From contig NZ_VMBH01000004.1 of the NCBI RefSeq assembly GCF_007559345.1, positions 1-47,895 of the forward strand: a stretch of DNA of 47,895 bases, in the 5' to 3' direction. Position numbers and translations under genes: made by a program. How positions within the stretch are numbered: position 1 is the stretch's first letter; each line of letters starts with the position of its first letter. The notes beneath the pieces are model-generated. The model was not told where the DNA came from, made no database searches, and was given only the letters and a program-made list of their open reading frames with translations. This DNA is from Cardinium endosymbiont of Dermatophagoides farinae (GTDB lineage Bacteria; Bacteroidota; Bacteroidia; Cytophagales; Amoebophilaceae). Below are positions 37,676-47,895 of the stretch, one piece after another.

Positions 37676-38064
37676 TTTTTTTCTGTTTTGGATAACTTTT
37701 GGTAAGCATTATAGTAGTGTTTAAATCCTTTTTCTAATTCGCATCGAAGAATATATTGATGGTAATTATACCAACTGCTTAAGAATAGACTGATAACGGA
37801 TATGGACAATATAACCCATAACCAGACTGGAATGGTAATAAAACGTTTTAAGGTATGAAGAATATTGGCATGTTCTTTTTGCATGGGGCCTATATCTATG
37901 GGAATGGGTTGATGATGTAATGCCTCTAATCTATTGGGATGATCAGTGGTAATGGATAATATTTTTTCATAATCTTTCTTACTTCGTTTGAGGCTTTCTA
38001 TTTCTTGAATCAATACTTCTATTAAAACCTTTTGGCTCAAATTGGAGCTGCTTTTGATGTTCAT
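37672..38064 (-). CDS. Small single-span membrane protein of the mob operon
   Basis: A 130-residue protein of unknown function. The N-terminal half is helical and charged (LIEVLIQEIESLKRSKKDYE, likely coiled coil). One membrane span lies at about 76-98 (FITIPVWLWVILSISVISLF) and a short helical tail follows. It overlaps mobC by 4 bases on one side and the relaxase by 4 on the other. Position and topology match the MobB-like genes found between mobC and mobA in Bacteroidota mobilizable elements, perhaps linking the relaxosome to the membrane. Confidence 0.65.
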   Translation of the reverse strand: MNIKSSSNLSQKVLIEVLIQEIESLKRSKKDYEKILSITTDHPNRLEALHHQPIPIDIGPMQKEHANILHTLKRFITIPVWLWVILSISVISLFLSSWYNYHQYILRCELEKGFKHYYNAYQKLSKTEKK

Positions 38065-38471
38065 TTGCTAATCTTGTTGAGATGGTGATCTATTTTTTCG
38101 ATGATGTATCGGACTTCTTTTTTAAAGTCTAATTGGTCTTTAATAAGGTTACTGATGCGGCTAAAGTGGTTTCGATAGTCTACTAACATTTGATAGACGG
38201 ATAGTTCTTCTGGGGTGAATCGGCTTTTGATGGTTTGATTGAGACCTATTTTACGTAAATAATCACTCAGGGATAGTCCACAGTTTTTGGCCAGTAACTT
38301 GATGGCTATTTTTTCTGTTGGATAAAGCCGAATGGATAAGGTGGAGCTTTTATGAGTAACCTTTTTGGGACGCATGGCAAGTAATAAATAAGTAAATATA
38401 CCAGAATGCCTTACATAGAAATCATTAAAAAAACAGGATACCCAAAACGGATTTAGAACCAAGATATCCAT
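38061..38471 (-). CDS. mobC: MobC-like relaxosome accessory protein
   Basis: The frame is 136 residues. The family match begins at Met33 (MRPKKVTHKSSTLSIRLYPT, start complementary to 38373-38375), with a ribbon-helix-helix-like LSIRLYPTEKIAIKLLAK and GLSLSDYLRKIGL, then ELSVYQMLVDYRNHFSRISN. The first 32 residues are unlike MobC proteins, so the true start may be Met33. MobC proteins bind oriT DNA and help the relaxase. It is the first gene of a four-gene overlapping operon (mobC, membrane protein, relaxase, coupling protein). Confidence 0.75.
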   Translation of the reverse strand: MDILVLNPFWVSCFFNDFYVRHSGIFTYLLLAMRPKKVTHKSSTLSIRLYPTEKIAIKLLAKNCGLSLSDYLRKIGLNQTIKSRFTPEELSVYQMLVDYRNHFSRISNLIKDQLDFKKEVRYIIEKIDHHLNKISK

Positions 38472-38888
<417 letters not shown>

Positions 38889-39836
38889 CTATACAAGGTC
38901 GTGAATCTGAGAAGGAGACAGGCCGGTAAGAAGGATAATGTCTTCTACAGGATAACCACGCAAAAGCATAGATTTAGCTATCTCTATGTTGCTTTCTAGT
39001 TTTCCCTTTTCTTCACCTATTTGGGTTCCTTCTTGTCTTCCTTTTTCCTCTCCTTCTTGTCTTAATCTTTCAGCTACTGACATGGCAATTTGATTTAATT
39101 TAGGGTTAGATTTCTTAATGGTTTCTAGTAAATTTGGATCATCATCTACCTTTAACATATACAAAAAAGCTACATTAGCATAAACAATATAGTTTTTTTC
39201 TAAAAAATCTACAATTAGATTGATATGATTAGCAAACCATTGATTAAACGAACGATAAATGCCTTGTTTGAGCACCATCACTGCAAAAGCAGCCTTTTTA
39301 TAGCTAATCAGTTCGTCTTCAGAGGTACTATAGAGATCAACAAGATAAAATTTATCAAACATGCACGATTTAGCTAATTCAGGATCTGAAAACATAGATA
39401 GTAGACTATTTGAGCCTTTATAGGGCTTATTTCCATTGTATATGCATATGTTTAATATTACCGGTAAAGGAACATTGCCTTTCTCTTTTAGATGCTGACG
39501 CAACAACTGAACGTTATATTCTAGAAACCTAAGTGGCATATACGAATCTTCAGTAGATTGATGCTCGCAAATCGTGTACAAGTACCCTTCCTTTCCATTT
39601 ATATTGGTTTTGAATACTAAATCAGATTCTCCTCTTCTACCTACTGGATCAACAAAGCTTTTATCCGTCAACTCTAAATTTTCTTGGTCTATTGTTATAA
39701 ATAGATCGGAAGGTAAATTAGCAGCTAGAAAATCTAGCATAGCTTCCTTATTACAAAAAGTATTTTTAAAAGCGTAATCATGAGGTTTATCTAGTTCCTC
39801 TTTTTTATTTTTCCTCTTATTTCTCTTCTTAGTCAT
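38889..39836 (-). CDS. Rpn-family nuclease (second copy, identical)
   Basis: Identical in protein to 7340-8287, with D72 and E91-x-Q93 of the nuclease core. See that entry. Confidence 0.85.
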   Translation of the reverse strand: MTKKRNKRKNKKEELDKPHDYAFKNTFCNKEAMLDFLAANLPSDLFITIDQENLELTDKSFVDPVGRRGESDLVFKTNINGKEGYLYTICEHQSTEDSYMPLRFLEYNVQLLRQHLKEKGNVPLPVILNICIYNGNKPYKGSNSLLSMFSDPELAKSCMFDKFYLVDLYSTSEDELISYKKAAFAVMVLKQGIYRSFNQWFANHINLIVDFLEKNYIVYANVAFLYMLKVDDDPNLLETIKKSNPKLNQIAMSVAERLRQEGEEKGRQEGTQIGEEKGKLESNIEIAKSMLLRGYPVEDIILLTGLSPSQIHDLV

Positions 39837-39874
39837 TTGATCAATACATTAAGACAAATTAACAGGGTTAAAAA

Positions 39875-40087
39875 TTAAAGAATCTGTTGTATATCAGATT
39901 TATATAAACCAGTGAAGCGCATGATCTTGTCTACTGACTCATCTTCTTGGAGCATTAACTTAGCGATTTCTATACTTCTTTTCTACTCTCACTGTTTTTT
40001 ACTTTCTATTCTAGAGACTTTTATTTTTTCCTTAAAAAGGATCTTATCGTTTTCTTTTTCTAGTTCTCTGACCCTATGTAGTTGCAT
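39875..40087 (-). pseudogene. Rpn-family relic (second copy)
   Basis: The same decayed tail as 8326-8538, with the same in-frame stops. The stops are therefore not a one-copy error. Confidence 0.58.
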
Positions 40088-40256
40088 GATTTATTCTTTG
40101 AATAATACCTCTTGCCTCAGGTTTGAGTAGTACTTTGTACTGAATTGAAGGCTTTCCATTATATGCCGTTCCCTTAAATTTGAACACTGAAAGGTAGACA
40201 GTTTTTATAGCATTTAACCAGATTACTAGCTACTATAGCCTCAATTTTATCAAGAA

Positions 40257-41395
40257 CTATAACGTATTCATTTCTTCTTTAATTTTTTTCAATTCATCTG
40301 GCATATTACTCTTCCAGAAATGTTCTTTGAAATAGCTTTTTAAAGCTATTATTTTTTGTATATCCTTAGCAAAAAGTGCTTTCTTAACATGATCGGGAAT
40401 TATTCCGTTTTTTTCTGCTTCTGTTAAACCGGATGACCATAACTCAAACGCATTAGAAAAAAAGTCTTCCTCTAAATTTTTTAATCTTTCTAACCTATCT
40501 TTTCTTTGTTTAGCCAACTTTTTAAGTGCTATTTCTTGAGGAGACATATAATCATGCTCAACCCAAGCCCCACCTTTTTGTAAAACAGACATAAACGTTC
40601 CCAACTTATTTTTATACTTATTCAATGTGCCAGATTTGTTCTGAAGGGCAAAAGAAAAGTGATCAATAGAAGTTTGAACGGTGTCTGCTGTATTAGTACC
40701 TTTACTATAAATTTGACGAATTTGCGGAAGGCCAAATCCTATTTCTTCAAGATCTCTACAATCTATATTTTCCATTCTTTGGGTAAAGAATGATTTTCAT
40801 TTAAGGACGTTTTTGTAGATTCAGTTTTTTTCACTAAGGAAAAAGTATTCTTAAAGGATTGACTACTTTCTAAATCTAATTGCAACCTAAAAGCATTAAC
40901 GAACGCCTTATCGAACTAAAAACAGAAAAACCACTTTTCCCAGTTTTGCCACCAACCCGTTCCATAAGACCTTTTTCAATGATCCTTTGTACAACTTTCC
41001 TCAAGGTTTTTTTAGTTGTGTTGGTAACACTAGATAAAGTTTCAATCGTTACTGGACCTGTAACAGATTCCCTCTAACCGTACAACAACTAACAAAATAT
41101 CTAACGATGCGTTTTTGAATACCACAAAGTTTAGAGACTTCTTCATGATAATTCAACTTCGTATTGATACTATTTTGACTACATTCTAGACCTTTATCGA
41201 CCAGTTTATTTTCACTACCTTTACTAACTACTATTTTTATAGACGTATCATCTAATGTCTGGGAAGAATCGTTTATTGAACTAATGGGTTTATTTATACC
41301 TTGATTGATAACTTCATTCTGAAGCAAGTAAGGGCCCTTCTTTTAGGCACAAACTTTTTCTTGGTTCCATCTTGGGTAAAAACTGGAGCAGTCAT
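40257..41395 (-). pseudogene. Winged-helix protein (duplicate, broken by indels)
   Basis: Duplicate of 8708-9850. Single bases are missing near 40772, 40917, 41070 and 41332, leaving 172- and 92-residue frames. This marks where sequence quality falls at the right end of the window. Confidence 0.78.
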
Positions 41396-41405
41396 AATTT
41401 ATCTA

Positions 41406-42398
41406 TTAATAACCTTTTATCATTTCTGGATTAGTGAAATGGGAAACAATATGGTTACTTTTCAAGTTATGCATTTCTAATAGTTCACGCGTAAAAGTAT
41501 CAATATCCTCTCTACCTGCTGTGCTTGCAGTACTATCAAATACCGTTGATTTGCGTCTTCTGTATTTTTCAATTTCCTTACACTTCCTGATATAACCAGA
41601 AAACATCATTTCACCATATTGATGGTGTTTAATTAAATCAGAATAGGTATCTCTTGAATCCTTCTCTCTATTATCAAACTGATTCAGAATAATTTTCATT
41701 GGAATCTTCGGCATATCGTGATCATTACACATACGGTTAATCTCGTTAACCGTAATATCAATACCAGAATCACTAAAGTCACAAGGAGTCGTAGGAAGAA
41801 CAACCATATCAGATGTAAGCACAGCAGCAGAAATAGATTGACCTAAAGAAGGTGGACAATCTATTAAAATTAGATCATAGGCTGAACGTAAAGGATCAAC
41901 CTTGGACTTGAGTACTTTCTGAAGCGGAACTTGCTTTAACATAATAAAGTTATCAAGCACAGAGTTATCATAACGACTCGGCAAAATATCTAATCCAGGT
42001 AGCACATTAACTGTAGAGTTCGTTATCTTAATTAAACTATCATCCAATAAATCAATCAAAACAGGATAATCATTAGCATTGATACCAAAAGACTTAGTCA
42101 AGTTCCCTTGGTGATCAATTTCAATAACTAAAACTTTTTTACCCATTAAGGTTGCACGTATAGCTGTTTCGCGACATAAAGTTGACTTTCCTACACCACC
42201 CTTAACCAAAACAAACACAACAACTTTACAGGGTTGTTTATATGGCGCAAACATTTTTATAGCTGTTTCGTATTCAAAATAAACCCTATTGCGAAGCTTA
42301 TTGTAGGCTAATTTTTTCGACTTGAGTTGTTTATGAATAGCCTGGACGCTAACGCCCAATATATCGGCTGCTTCTATAGCTAACATTTTTGGATGCAT
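41406..42398 (-). CDS. parA: ParA-type partition ATPase (second copy, identical)
   Basis: The 330 residues are the same as at 9861-10853, with KGGVGKS at 66-72. Confidence 0.9.
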   Translation of the reverse strand: MHPKMLAIEAADILGVSVQAIHKQLKSKKLAYNKLRNRVYFEYETAIKMFAPYKQPCKVVVFVLVKGGVGKSTLCRETAIRATLMGKKVLVIEIDHQGNLTKSFGINANDYPVLIDLLDDSLIKITNSTVNVLPGLDILPSRYDNSVLDNFIMLKQVPLQKVLKSKVDPLRSAYDLILIDCPPSLGQSISAAVLTSDMVVLPTTPCDFSDSGIDITVNEINRMCNDHDMPKIPMKIILNQFDNREKDSRDTYSDLIKHHQYGEMMFSGYIRKCKEIEKYRRRKSTVFDSTASTAGREDIDTFTRELLEMHNLKSNHIVSHFTNPEMIKGY

Positions 42399-42585
42399 CT
42401 AAATTTACGGTTCAATATGGTTTAAGTGATATAAAAAATAACTACATAAACTTAAACTATAAATAACAAATTGGCAAGACTTTAAATAATTTTTTGATGT
42501 GTTTACAAATTTAATACCCCCACGCTAGTTATAGTTGTTTTTTTATTTTTTTAACAATAATTACAACTACTATAACAAGGCTGTT

Positions 42586-42918
42586 TGACTACTAATTTGA
42601 CTACTAAACAAATAAAATTGATGAACTGGTTTCTTGTTGTTAATGCTAATATTAATCAAATTTATAATTTGACTATCAGGTATATACTGCAAATTAGATT
42701 CATATAATTTTTGTATTACATAACTGCTTCTAGTCAGGAAATCAATATACTAGTTTGACTACTAAATGGACTACTAAATAGACTACCAATAGTATATATG
42801 TGACTACCAAATAGACTGCTATTAGACTACTAATAGTATATATGTGACTACCAAATAGACTGCTATTAGACTACTAATAGGACTACCAAATAGACTACTA
42901 ATAGGACTACCAAATAGA
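42586..42918. repeat. GACTAC iteron array (second copy)
   Basis: Matches 11041-11373, including the duplicated 44-bp unit; the dense part is 42757-42918. Confidence 0.75.
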
Positions 42919-43001
42919 TAAAAGTTATTAGGAATAAAAGGTATTAGACTTATGTAAGTATTTTATCTTTTAAATATTTTCAAGTTCTTGTGAAATTCCT
43001 T

Positions 43002-43247
43002 TTAACTTAACGTTTTTTTGACCGCACTTAAATGACTTTTATATCTGACTATCTCCTTCATATTTTTTTCTGTAGGCTCTATGATTAGTAATCGTTCTCT
43101 AATATTAACAGTCACTATTTCGTCTATTTCAAATCCTATCCTTTTTATCCATTTTCCCTCCAAACGAATAGTTGGAACGTCTTTACCAGACCGGTATAAT
43201 TTTTGAATCTTTATTCGACGGACTATTTTATCAATAAATATGGACAC
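43002..43247 (-). CDS. SymE-like toxin (second copy, identical)
   Basis: Identical in protein to 11457-11702. The dyads between it and the xre gene are at 43276-43327. Confidence 0.72.
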   Translation of the reverse strand: MSIFIDKIVRRIKIQKLYRSGKDVPTIRLEGKWIKRIGFEIDEIVTVNIRERLLIIEPTEKNMKEIVRYKSHLSAVKKTLS

Positions 43248-43404
43248 GATTTTGGTTTTACTGGAATAGTGTAAATACTACATAATTGTAGTAAAATTAA
43301 TAAATATGTATGTACTATACAATAGTATCCTGTTTTTATCAAGTATTTTTTTGTGTGTATATTTATTGGCTGCATAATTAATAATCTATTAAGTCCCATA
43401 AAAA

Positions 43405-43732
43405 ATGAGTTTTGGAGAGCGATTAACCTTAGTTAGAAAAAGAAAAAAGTTGTCTCAATCAGATTTAGGCAAAAAAACAGGTATTAATGGGGATGCTTAT
43501 GGTAGATATGAGCGTGGTGAGGTAGGCTACTATAGAGATGGCTGTTAAAATAGCACAAGCTCTTGAAGTGTCTTTGGACTATTTGACAGGAATTTCAGAT
43601 ATTGAATTAGATAAAGATATGATGGTTAGGATGCAGGAGATATCTAAACTAGATGATAAGGATAAGCATCACCTTTTTATGACCTTAGACGCACTGATAC
43701 GAGATTTTAAAAATAAGAAGGAGTATAGCTAA
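43405..43732 (+). pseudogene. XRE regulator (duplicate, frameshifted)
   Basis: Duplicate of 11861-12190. Two bases are missing near 43524 (GGTAGGCTAC against GGTAAGGCCTAC), so only the last 64 residues stay in one frame. This is a contig-end error. Confidence 0.75.
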
Positions 43733-43906
43733 TAACTATTTTATTTTCATTTTCAATAATTTATTTTTTTGTATACATACATTTTTTATGTTTTTAATTA
43801 AAATTTGTAGTAAAAATAATTTTGTACTAGTAGACTCGAATCATCAGAAAATTACGGTTTTGATTTTAGGCTCAAGGATTTGATTAATCTAGGGTATTAA
43901 GGGTAA

Positions 43907-44110
43907 CTACTCACATTCTGATCCTAACGTAGGTAGGTGGGCTAATGGTTTATCATTTATTTTGAGTACTTTGCGCTTAATAGAATCGATAGACGTTTCT
44001 ATATAGACTGTATTCCATAGTGTGATAGCAGCTGTGAGTAGCGTTAGTCCACTGAAATGGTAGATTGATTTTACATTCCTCTATCTCTGATATAACCTAT
44101 GTTTGTACAG
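43907..44110 (-). pseudogene. Tn3 transposase relic (second copy)
   Basis: Duplicate of 12366-12570 with a few extra small deletions. Confidence 0.72.
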
Positions 44111-44304
44111 TTTGATGATGTATTTTATAAGGGTTTAGATGATTCCGACAAGCCTAGTTTTGGTTTGATAATTTTTTGATACAAAGTTCACATATAATAG
44201 TTGTTATTGATATACATAAAATTGCAACAAGCGTAAGGTTAAACCTTAACTATTACACATAATCTTTTAGAAAGATTCTCATCTCTCTACTATATAATAT
44301 TACC

Positions 44305-44736
44305 TTATCTCTTCTCTGATCCTTGATAAACATCAGTACCAAAATTTAACCATTTTCCTGTTTTAAAAGGCTGGTACAACATGGATATCTTTCAAGTCTT
44401 GAACATCAAAAAATTGATAGGTTTTAACCAGACCATCTTGATCTAACCAATTTTTAGGAAGCTCATCTACAACTATTTTTCTGCAGTAAAGTAGACTTCT
44501 ATCTTATGTACATTACATTTTTTATCAAAAAATTCTGCAACATAGACAATCTGGTTTGGTTTAACATCAATTCCAGTTCCTTCCTTTACTTCTTACCATA
44601 ATTCTGGAAGCATTTCACTTGGGTTTAAGTGCCCACCAGGTGTATACAAAGCCTATAATCATTGCTCACAAGTAACAATTTCCTATTTTTTACTATTAGC
44701 GCTCTAGCTGTTACTTGTACAGTGTAATCTTTTCAT
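44305..44736 (-). pseudogene. Frameshifted Nudix gene (second copy)
   Basis: Duplicate of 12766-13199. It shares the frameshift inside the Nudix box and has further small indels of its own (for example near 44478 and 44593). Confidence 0.68.
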
Positions 44737-44873
44737 TTTGTTATGCTTGTTTATATAATTTTTAATGCTAAGCACCTATTAGATCCATTATGTGATAAAT
44801 CATATTTGGGAATTATGTTCATCTATTTATAATAAATAAACCATGCGTTATGATTTGTATGATTCACTTATAG

Positions 44874-45619
44874 TTACATTACAGATTTTAATTTCACCAG
44901 GAATGCATCTCGTTTTAATGCATCGTAGAAAAACTTTCTTATCGTAAACGTATACGCATTACCGTCTATATCTTTTAATACACAAAGATTATGTTCGACT
45001 TTGCATAAACTATCACATGAAACCCATTTAAAGTCATCTTTCTCCCTATAAGTATCCTTATTTGATGATTGACTGCCTTACATAATACATCAGCAGGATA
45101 AAATCATTTACTTTCAGTAAGATATATACTTCTTCTCTAATACACCCATCTTTTTCTTATGCTCACTATAACAAACCACACCATTATTCAATAAATCATT
45201 TGGGTCTAACTGATATATACTTCACTTTCCTCCTTTGATTCGCGAATAGCAGCTTCTAAAAAAACTTTCACCTGTTTCCACACTTCCACCTAATTCACAC
45301 CATGTTTCCCCATCACATTTTCCTACTCGTTCTCTACCTAGTAAGACAAACTTTCTTGTTTATCATTAGTATAGCAAAGTAAAACACCAACACTGGCCTT
45401 TATATTTTGTTCTAATCTTCTTTCAAGTATAGTTTTGCTGTCATAACTACACACTGTTGAGCCATATTCCAATTGTACTTGACTAGGCATCGGGTTTTTA
45501 TTAGGCAACATGCCAGTCCTATGCGCCATGTAGCTACAAGCAACAGGACATAGATAAAAAAGTATACATAAACGAAACATAGCAAATAGGATTTTTCTTC
45601 TAATCTGATTACTATCCAT
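44874..45619 (-). pseudogene. Membrane-anchored Nudix hydrolase (duplicate, broken by indels)
   Basis: Duplicate of 13336-14085. Only the first 90 or so residues remain in frame (45338-45619); indels near 45061, 45102, 45220, 45260 and 45349 break the rest. Use the first copy. Confidence 0.75.
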
Positions 45620-45767
45620 TATATAGTATATGTATATGTATGCACATATATTATAACACTTAATACAAAAATTAAATGAATATTATATGCCATTACCATT
45701 CAGGATGGAAGTATTCAATAAATTTTATTATAGTGTTTTGCTAGAAACGTGAAAATATAGATAAGCC

Positions 45768-47895
45768 ATGGATATAGACCTATTGATTATAATATATTCT
45801 TAGTAACTACACTGGCAATAGGATTATACTGTAGTAGATCAGTTACTACATTTAGAGACTATGCAGTAGGCAGTAGAAATATGTCTACTTGGGTGGTTAC
45901 TATTTCTTTAATAGCTACCATATATGGAGGGAATTTTTTACATACCCAACTGACTGGTTATTACTATCAAGGCTTATATATGTTACTACTAAGTTTAGGT
46001 AGTCCACTTAGGTTTTTTATTTGCCTCTCGTTTATTATTGTTAGAATGAAAGAGTGGCTAGGAGATTTTTCCATTGCTGAATCTATGGGTAGGCTAATGT
46101 GGAAGATCCGTTCGAATACTTTACGGCCATCTTTGGTATTATAGTAACGATAGCTAAGGTTTCTGCTCAGTTTAAGATTAGTTTTAATTATTATTGAATC
46201 TATTACTTCTTGTAATGCACCAGCATATGCTAATTATTACACAGTCATTTTAGGACTACTCGTTACAGCTTACACTATTTTAGGTGGGGCTAGGTCTGTA
46301 GCACTAACAGATGTTTATCAATTTTGTTTCTTCAGTATTTGTTTGCCTATTTTAACGTTTACTTTTTTATACAATGCTCAAAATACATGGATTAATTGGC
46401 AAAAATTTGTCAATATGTCACAGTTTAATTTATCTCAAATAGCTACTTGGGATCTCTCTCCTACATGGGATAATTCTTTAGTTCATTTATTTGCTTATTT
46501 CATTTGGCATTCCATATTTACTTTTGATCCAGCTCAAATCCAGCGTTTTTTATGTCTTCTTCTATTCAACAAGCCACCAAAGTATTTTTTAAAAGTGGTA
46601 CAATTCGGATCATTTTTTCGCTACTATTTTTAGTTGTTATTGCTGCTTTATATACAAGTGGCAATAGTGTTCCACCTAAACAAAAAATACTAGACTATAT
46701 TATTCAGCTTAATCATTTTCCTGGAATCAAAGGATTGCTTATAACAGCTATTATTGCTTTATGTATTTCTACTGTTGACTCTTATTTGCATACAGGTTCT
46801 GTGTTATTTGCTAATGATATATGGCCTTTCATAACCTGTTCTAGAGAACGAACCGATAAATATTCTCTAAGAGTTGTACGAATATCCTCTGGTTTAATAG
46901 GTATAGCTACTATTCTGATCACATTACACATGAGCAATATTAGACAATTTTTAAATAAAGTATTTTATTTCTATACTCCTTCGGTTACAGTTCCAATGAT
47001 TATGGCTTGTTTTGGATTTAGACCCCGTTCGGCTGCTGTCTTATGGTCGATGGGCATCAACACAGCTATGACGGTTTATCATATCTTTATAAAAGGGCAA
47101 GCTATAAGAGAACGTGATGTATTTCTATCCTTATATATGGTGCGTTCATTTTATTGATCTTTCATTACCTCTTACCTAAAAAGCCAAATACAGGATGGGT
47201 GGGTATTCCAGATGATAGTCCAGTAAAGCTACAAAACCAAGAAACCAAACGTTGGTGGTTAAGAAAGCTATATTATTTTCAATCAATTTTTACTACTTCT
47301 TATTGGAAGGATACATTTCCTAAAAACGCTACTACTTTCATAGCGTCAGGCATTTATTTTATTATTTACAGCTCCATACTACTTTTCTATGTGAGGAAAG
47401 TATATATATTTTCCTACATTTACTGGTATATAGCTGTCATGGCTATAGGAACAATAGTAACCATCTATCCTACATTTCACGCTTATAAACAGGAAGGTAA
47501 TCGTTTTTTGCATGGATTATGGCCTATATTGTTATGTGTTGTCTTTTTTATTTCTGGCATCACCTATATGAAATTAAGCCATTTTTCACCTATGTCTTGC
47601 GCACTATTTATAGTAAATATAGGTCTAAGTAGTCTATTATTACCATATACTATAACAATAGTCATGCTATCTTTTGTATTATTGATATATAGATGGATAC
47701 CGCCTCATTTAGACCTTGTAAGTTATAAAGAGTTGATAACTACAGAAACAATGATAGGATTAACCATTTTACTCAGTTGTTTAGTATATCGATATCTAAG
47801 GAATACAACTAACAGACAATTACAAACTATAGCGTTAACTAGAAGCTGTGATCAACAGTATGCGCTAGATTCTCTACATAATCAAGCCAACTGGA
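45768..47895 (+). pseudogene. Symporter-HD fusion (duplicate, indels, cut by window edge)
   Basis: Duplicate of the first 2128 bases or so of 14234-17701. Indels near 45790, 46017, 46097, 46122, 46183, 46551 and 47131 split the symporter part into short frames, and the window ends before the HD domain. The intact copy shows these are contig-end errors. Confidence 0.8.

Overview
The window reads as one AT-rich circular plasmid of about 31.54 kb that has been written out about one and a half times. Bases 1-16361 recur, apart from scattered small indels, at 31542-47895. The junctions fall inside genes with no repeat boundary, so this looks like a linear contig with terminal redundancy rather than a biological duplication. 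Single-base indels that break genes cluster near the two contig ends (about 100-6670 and about 40770-47140), and the other copy is open at each of these places. A clean unit of the circle can be read from about 7000 to 38540.

Host: the gene content suggests a Bacteroidota intracellular symbiont of the Cardinium/Amoebophilus kind. Pointers are the very low GC, a compact mobC-mobB-mobA-coupling-protein operon, several AAA-ATPase/PD-(D/E)XK proteins, an Rpn-type nuclease, SUKH-like lipoproteins and many decayed genes. This is inference from gene families, not a database match.

Layout of the clean unit: (1) 7.3-10.9 kb, Rpn nuclease, a winged-helix protein and ParA, with an iteron array (GACTACYAAATA units) upstream of parA. 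(2) 11.4-14.1 kb, a SymE-like toxin gene divergent from an XRE regulator, a Tn3 transposase relic, a frameshifted Nudix gene and an intact membrane-anchored Nudix gene. (3) 14.2-17.7 kb, an 1155-residue fusion of a sodium:solute symporter, extra membrane helices, a degenerate histidine-kinase-like region and a RelA/SpoT-type HD hydrolase domain. (4) 18.1-22.1 kb, lipoproteins: a frameshifted HAD phosphatase and a two-gene cassette (unknown lipoprotein plus tandem SUKH-like lipoprotein), with a decayed mirror-image copy beside it. (5) 22.3-30.2 kb, a Tn3-family transposon with 38-bp terminal repeats and a 5-bp target duplication, plus an inverted 914-bp partial copy (resolvase, res, one terminal repeat) that brackets an AAA/PD-(D/E)XK gene and the tail of the plasmid primase-helicase gene. 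(6) 30.2-33.3 kb, the front of the interrupted primase-helicase, a RepL-like winged-helix gene and a probable origin full of GGTAAGAT repeats. (7) 33.3-38.5 kb, another AAA/PD-(D/E)XK gene and the mobilization operon.

How it works together: the RepL-like protein, Toprim primase and GGTAAGAT repeats look like the replication module. ParA, the winged-helix protein and the GACTAC iterons look like partition or a second replicon. The mob operon would allow transfer, and SymE/XRE would stabilise the plasmid or restrain something else. The transposon has cut the primase-helicase gene between its Walker A and Walker B motifs, so this molecule should lack that helicase unless undisrupted copies coexist. 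No rRNA, tRNA or CRISPR array was seen.
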